Part shown: one piece after another, positions 16,226 through 18,765 of the stretch
Layout: every line of letters begins with the position of its first letter
Position numbering within the stretch: the stretch's first letter is position 1
From: Christensenella sp964592155
GTDB lineage: Bacteria > Bacillota > Clostridia > Christensenellales > Christensenellaceae
Reading direction: 5' to 3'
Length of the DNA stretch: 18,765 nucleotides
Assembly (NCBI GenBank): GCA_964592155.1
Contig: CAZQDA010000057.1
Location: 1-18,765, forward strand
Translations under genes and position numbers: made by a program
The notes under the pieces: model-generated
Seen by the model: only the letters and a program-made list of their open reading frames with translations
Told to the model about the DNA's origin: nothing
The model's database searches: none

Positions 16226-16624
16226 TTAGGCACATATATCCAAAATTACATTGCCATTTTCATCTGAAACCATAAAACGAGGGCTGTTGTATCAATCAAA
16301 GAACCACCCCTGTTCGGAAAATACCCAACCCTTTTTTGCAAAGGCGACCACATACACATCAGAGGCCTCTATTCCAAACAATTCACCATTTTTGTCATTA
16401 CCAGATACCCCAAAGCTCATACAACAAAAACCATCTAGAGCTTATACCTTAACAACATCTCGCTTCCATGAGTGCATACGTCTTTGAAATATGCGAGAAT
16501 TTGAAGAAATGTACGGAACAATAGAATTTCCGCAGACAAACAGAAAAATGAGATTCCCTAAAATGGCGAGCCTCATCTTTTCATCGCAAATCATAATTTT
16601 AATTTTTGCTAGCTTTACTCCCAC
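16226..16624 (-). pseudogene. Decayed gene with two in-frame stops
   Basis: One minus-strand frame reads through the whole stretch with two stops. From a GTG at 16624 it encodes 60 residues to a TAA at 16442-16444. It then continues in frame with protein-like sequence (DKNGELFGIEASDVYVVAF, KKGWVFSEQGWFFD) to a TGA at 16292-16294. After that comes YNSPRFMVSDENGNVILDICA and a final TAA at 16226-16228. The segment between FFD and YNS would be natural with Trp, so the TGA looks like a TGG mutation. The part before 16442 is less convincing and may also hold a frameshift. A -10 promoter lies at 16691-16686. No family is recognised. Confidence 0.5.
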
Positions 16625-16676
16625 TCGCTCCTACACTCCATAACTTAAACAATTTTGTATAGATGGTTTAGCTCAT

Positions 16677-16694
16677 GGTATTTCTATTATATCA
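16677..16694 (-). promoter_or_regulatory. Extended -10 promoter before the decayed gene
   Basis: TGATATAATAGAAATACC on the minus strand is identical over 18 nt to the promoter of TPR-GGDEF copy 2. It lies between the end of the nuclease-like gene (16743) and the decayed gene (16624), so that gene once had its own promoter. Confidence 0.55.
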
Positions 16695-16742
16695 ATTATC
16701 TATATATTTTAGGCTATCTGATTTTTTGTTGCCAAAATGTTG

Positions 16743-17591
16743 TCAGTAATTAAAAGCATTTTGCCAATATTTAAGATGAGAAACAAAATGGCTAAGGTCA
16801 TTTTTACATAGTTTAATATATTCTTCCAAATAGTCCTCTCTTATAACATCAATAATAGTTTCTCTCCACGGTGCTAATGGTGACCTCCGATCCGTTGAAC
16901 AGTCTATTGTTCTTAATAAAACATGTAATGATGATTGGATATCAAAAGTATCCTCTACTTTGTGTGCAATAAAAATGTCTCCCTTTAAAATTATTACACC
17001 CTGCATAAAAATCGAACGTTTTTTATGTTCTTCTTCTACTTTCTCTTTTAGGTTATTCATATTGAAATCCATAGCATTCCAGATACTATGGATAGCTTTA
17101 TAGATGCTTCCTCCTGCATCCTTTCCAAAAGCCTCACAGTAAGTTCTGGTCACAGGCAAATCATTATTATAGTGATGATTTCTGAGATCAGTATTCATAT
17201 GCCCTTCTAACAACCCTAATCGTTCATCAATATCTGTATAGTACTTTAAATTAGATGAAAGTCCCATAACTAAATGAGAGGGATAAGGATCTGGATCTGG
17301 AAAGAATATCCATGGATGCTTTTTTGTAGTTTTGCATTCTACAATTAAGTCCAAGTGAATGCATCCATATGGCCATTCCTGCGTTGTTTCGGCAGATAGT
17401 ACAACAATATCATCAATTTCACGAATGGCATTTTTTCTATCAACGTAACTTATATTAGGATAAACAGTACACTCCAATTTGCGTAATCTTTCAAAAACAT
17501 CTAATTCTAAAGGAAATCCACTTTTTTCAATTTCATCAATTAACTTTTTTGTGTAATTTATATCCACACTCCTTAACCCCTCGCAAAGCAT
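16743..17591 (-). CDS. PD-(D/E)XK-like nuclease, last gene of cassette
   Basis: The 282-residue protein has a restriction-endonuclease-like N-terminal half: an upstream acidic helix (ELDVFERLRK, E29/E34), a strand with EID (D60), and after 24 residues VECK (E85, K87). This D...ExK spacing is the PD-(D/E)XK metal-dependent nuclease signature. The hydrophobic HPWIFF following it is also usual. The C-terminal half (100-282) has no recognised domain. It starts 2 nt after the stop of the HEPN-type gene, without its own good binding site, so translation is probably coupled. Codons are AT-rich compared with the core genes, suggesting transfer. The nuclease call rests on motif reading only. Confidence 0.7.
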   Translation of the reverse strand: MLCEGLRSVDINYTKKLIDEIEKSGFPLELDVFERLRKLECTVYPNISYVDRKNAIREIDDIVVLSAETTQEWPYGCIHLDLIVECKTTKKHPWIFFPDPDPYPSHLVMGLSSNLKYYTDIDERLGLLEGHMNTDLRNHHYNNDLPVTRTYCEAFGKDAGGSIYKAIHSIWNAMDFNMNNLKEKVEEEHKKRSIFMQGVIILKGDIFIAHKVEDTFDIQSSLHVLLRTIDCSTDRRSPLAPWRETIIDVIREDYLEEYIKLCKNDLSHFVSHLKYWQNAFNY

Positions 17592-17593
17592 GT

Positions 17594-18097
17594 TTAAAAA
17601 GCAACTTTTTCAGCAGCTATAACACGCTCAATAAGATGATTTGCAAATGCCAATAGTTGCAACGCACGTTGTTCGGTGTCTTCCCAATCTGATTCATGCG
17701 CGCGCGGATTTCTTATTCCCGTCATGCAGCCCGCAAGTATTTGCATGTAACCTTGCTGCTCATTCTGTTCAGATGTACTAACCCCCTCGTTCAACTTTAA
17801 TGTCGGTTTCTTGGGGGAAAAAACGTTTTGCATTAAACATGAACCTGTTAAATCAGTATTCAATAAATCGGCTTTCTTTTTAACAAAATTATCCAATAAT
17901 TTATATGCTTCTTCAACAGCGCGAGCATGGTGTCCATCTTTAAACAGCTTTTCAGTCTTCTTTTTTAAAGCCCTATTGGTAACTATTTCATCATAAAGCA
18001 TAACTTGGGGAGGCATTTCAGATTTCGAAACATCTAACAAAACCAATTCGTTATGTAAACATTTTGCAATATTCAAAATATCGGTTGGATAACTCAT
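17594..18097 (-). CDS. TIGR02391/Ymh-family HEPN-type protein
   Basis: The 167-residue protein matches the TIGR02391 (Hypoth_Ymh) pattern: GHHARAVEEAYKLLDN, the LxGSxLMQNVFSP core, EQQGYMQILAGCMTGIRNPRAHE, and a final helix of LQLLAFANHLIERV type. It contains R129-N-P-R-A-H134, an exact R-N-x3-H motif as in the RNase site of HEPN domains. HEPN proteins often cleave RNA in toxin-antitoxin and antiviral systems, so it may be the effector. The ATG overlaps the previous gene's stop (ATGA), and GGAG lies 10 nt upstream. Its catalytic role is inferred from the motif. Confidence 0.85.
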   Translation of the reverse strand: MSYPTDILNIAKCLHNELVLLDVSKSEMPPQVMLYDEIVTNRALKKKTEKLFKDGHHARAVEEAYKLLDNFVKKKADLLNTDLTGSCLMQNVFSPKKPTLKLNEGVSTSEQNEQQGYMQILAGCMTGIRNPRAHESDWEDTEQRALQLLAFANHLIERVIAAEKVAF

Positions 18098-18765
18098 GAA
18101 TTATCTTCTCCATAAAAATGTTTTGCCATGCTTGCAAATATGGTTTCAATCTGTTCTGATGTGGAATCTGGTGAGATATGTATTTGCAAGTCGATATGCA
18201 AGTTTGGGCGATTTGATAAGTTGCTTTTGCTATTTGCTGCCTCTCTCTTTTCTGTCGGAACTTCAACTCGAGAATGCTGAGTATCAGTTACTGGTGTCTT
18301 CTTGCTTTCTTTAGTAGCTACCTTAGATTTTGGCGTTAAAGCAGCACGCTTTTCCTTTATTTCACCGCTTTTTAGAAGAATAAACAACGCAACCATCTTA
18401 TCGGCAGCACCTGCCCCAACACCGTGTCCCATAAACCAATTTTTTGCCGTATTTCTATCGACTGTTGAATCTGGAAACAAATCCAAAAGTTCTCTAGAGT
18501 AAACATTTTTAACAATCGTAGCACATACTTCTTTGTACTTATTATCCAATCTCCAATCATTTGCCAATGGTGTAGGTTTATTTTCATCATCAAGTAAACC
18601 AATTCTTTTCATTGGGGCTATTACGTTACTATTAGCAGAGGCATCACTGCTTAACGACAATAATGTCTTCACATAATTTGGACTAGCCACAGAAGGCAAC
18701 GTTGCTTTAAACTTATCCCTTATTACCCACCAATTCTTTTCCGAAATCATTGGATATCCATTGTT
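18094..18765 (-). CDS. DUF5343-type protein, 5' end beyond window
   Basis: From the ATG at 18750 this encodes 218 residues. The N-terminal part (KNWWVIRDKFKATLPS, SPNYVKTLLSLSS, KRIGLLDDENKPTPLANDWR) matches the DUF5343 helical domain. A basic, low-complexity linker (KEKRAALTPKSKVATKESKK) follows. The C-terminus has a conserved tail with LHIDLQIHISPDSTSEQIE and FASMAKHFYG. The frame stays open to the right edge (NNGYP before the Met), and family members usually carry YP just before IS-K-NWW, so the true start lies outside. It is first of the visible cassette and overlaps the HEPN-type gene by 4 nt. Its role is unknown. Confidence 0.8.
   Translation of the reverse strand, partial: NNGYPMISEKNWWVIRDKFKATLPSVASPNYVKTLLSLSSDASANSNVIAPMKRIGLLDDENKPTPLANDWRLDNKYKEVCATIVKNVYSRELLDLFPDSTVDRNTAKNWFMGHGVGAGAADKMVALFILLKSGEIKEKRAALTPKSKVATKESKKTPVTDTQHSRVEVPTEKREAANSKSNLSNRPNLHIDLQIHISPDSTSEQIETIFASMAKHFYGEDNS

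Noticed and set aside
16292..16294. TGA in the relic as recoded Trp or selenocysteine
   Set aside because: Other genes here end in TGA, a second stop (TAA) lies in the same frame, and no stem-loop for recoding is evident.
16251..16487. Plus-strand frame of 78 residues
   Set aside because: It is Ser/Thr/Pro-rich and lacks a ribosome binding site; the opposite strand gives far more protein-like sequence.
1..18765. CRISPR arrays, tRNA or rRNA genes, insertion sequences
   Set aside because: No regularly spaced repeats, cloverleaf or rRNA-like stretches, or transposase frames were seen.

Overview
The window looks like a chromosomal segment of an anaerobic Clostridia-type Firmicute. Support comes from strong AAGGAGG-like ribosome binding sites, Gram-positive lipoprotein signals, an MnmA, ExoA and ComEC-like gene content, and the YoaP, WYL-regulator and GGDEF families. 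The species cannot be named from sequence alone. Apart from one metallo-hydrolase gene and one small ORF, all genes lie on the minus strand.

Region 1 (1-4160) is a five-gene minus-strand operon. In transcription order it holds an Fpg/Nei-like DNA glycosylase homologue (4058-3231), a YafY-type HTH/WYL regulator (3221-2334), a GyrI/AraC-type effector-binding protein (2262-1810), a YoaP-like GNAT acetyltransferase (1798-1040) and an SPL-type radical SAM protein (1036-152), closed by a hairpin at 76-98. Two similar palindromes of form TATGACA-N5-TGTCATA, one before the first gene and one before the effector-binding gene, are candidate operators for the WYL regulator.

Region 2 (4160-10850) has mnmA followed by a GAF/PAS/GGDEF diguanylate cyclase. 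A secreted ComEC-like metallo-hydrolase is divergent from mnmA and shares an overlapping promoter region with it. A lipoprotein of unknown function, exoA (exonuclease III) coupled to a six-span membrane protein, and a probable 59-residue orphan protein complete the region.

Region 3 (10834-15860) contains two tandem TPR-GGDEF paralogues (528 and 527 residues, overlapping by 14 nt) and an orphan oligopeptide-binding lipoprotein with a perfect 15-bp terminator stem. With the gene at 4163, three GGDEF proteins sit within 10 kb. All have intact GGDEF signatures and all lack the RxxD inhibitory site.

Region 4 (about 15,950-18,765) is clearly more AT-rich and looks acquired. It carries a decayed gene with two in-frame stops (16226-16624), then a tightly packed three-gene cassette: a DUF5343-type protein (running off the right edge), a TIGR02391/Ymh protein with an exact HEPN RNase motif RNPRAH, and a PD-(D/E)XK-like nuclease with EID and ECK motifs. 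The first two overlap by ATGA and the last two are 2 nt apart. This HEPN plus nuclease cassette is the best candidate for an uncharacterised defence-type system; that function is inference. An 18-bp identical sequence holding an extended -10 promoter occurs both before the decayed gene and before the second TPR-GGDEF gene.
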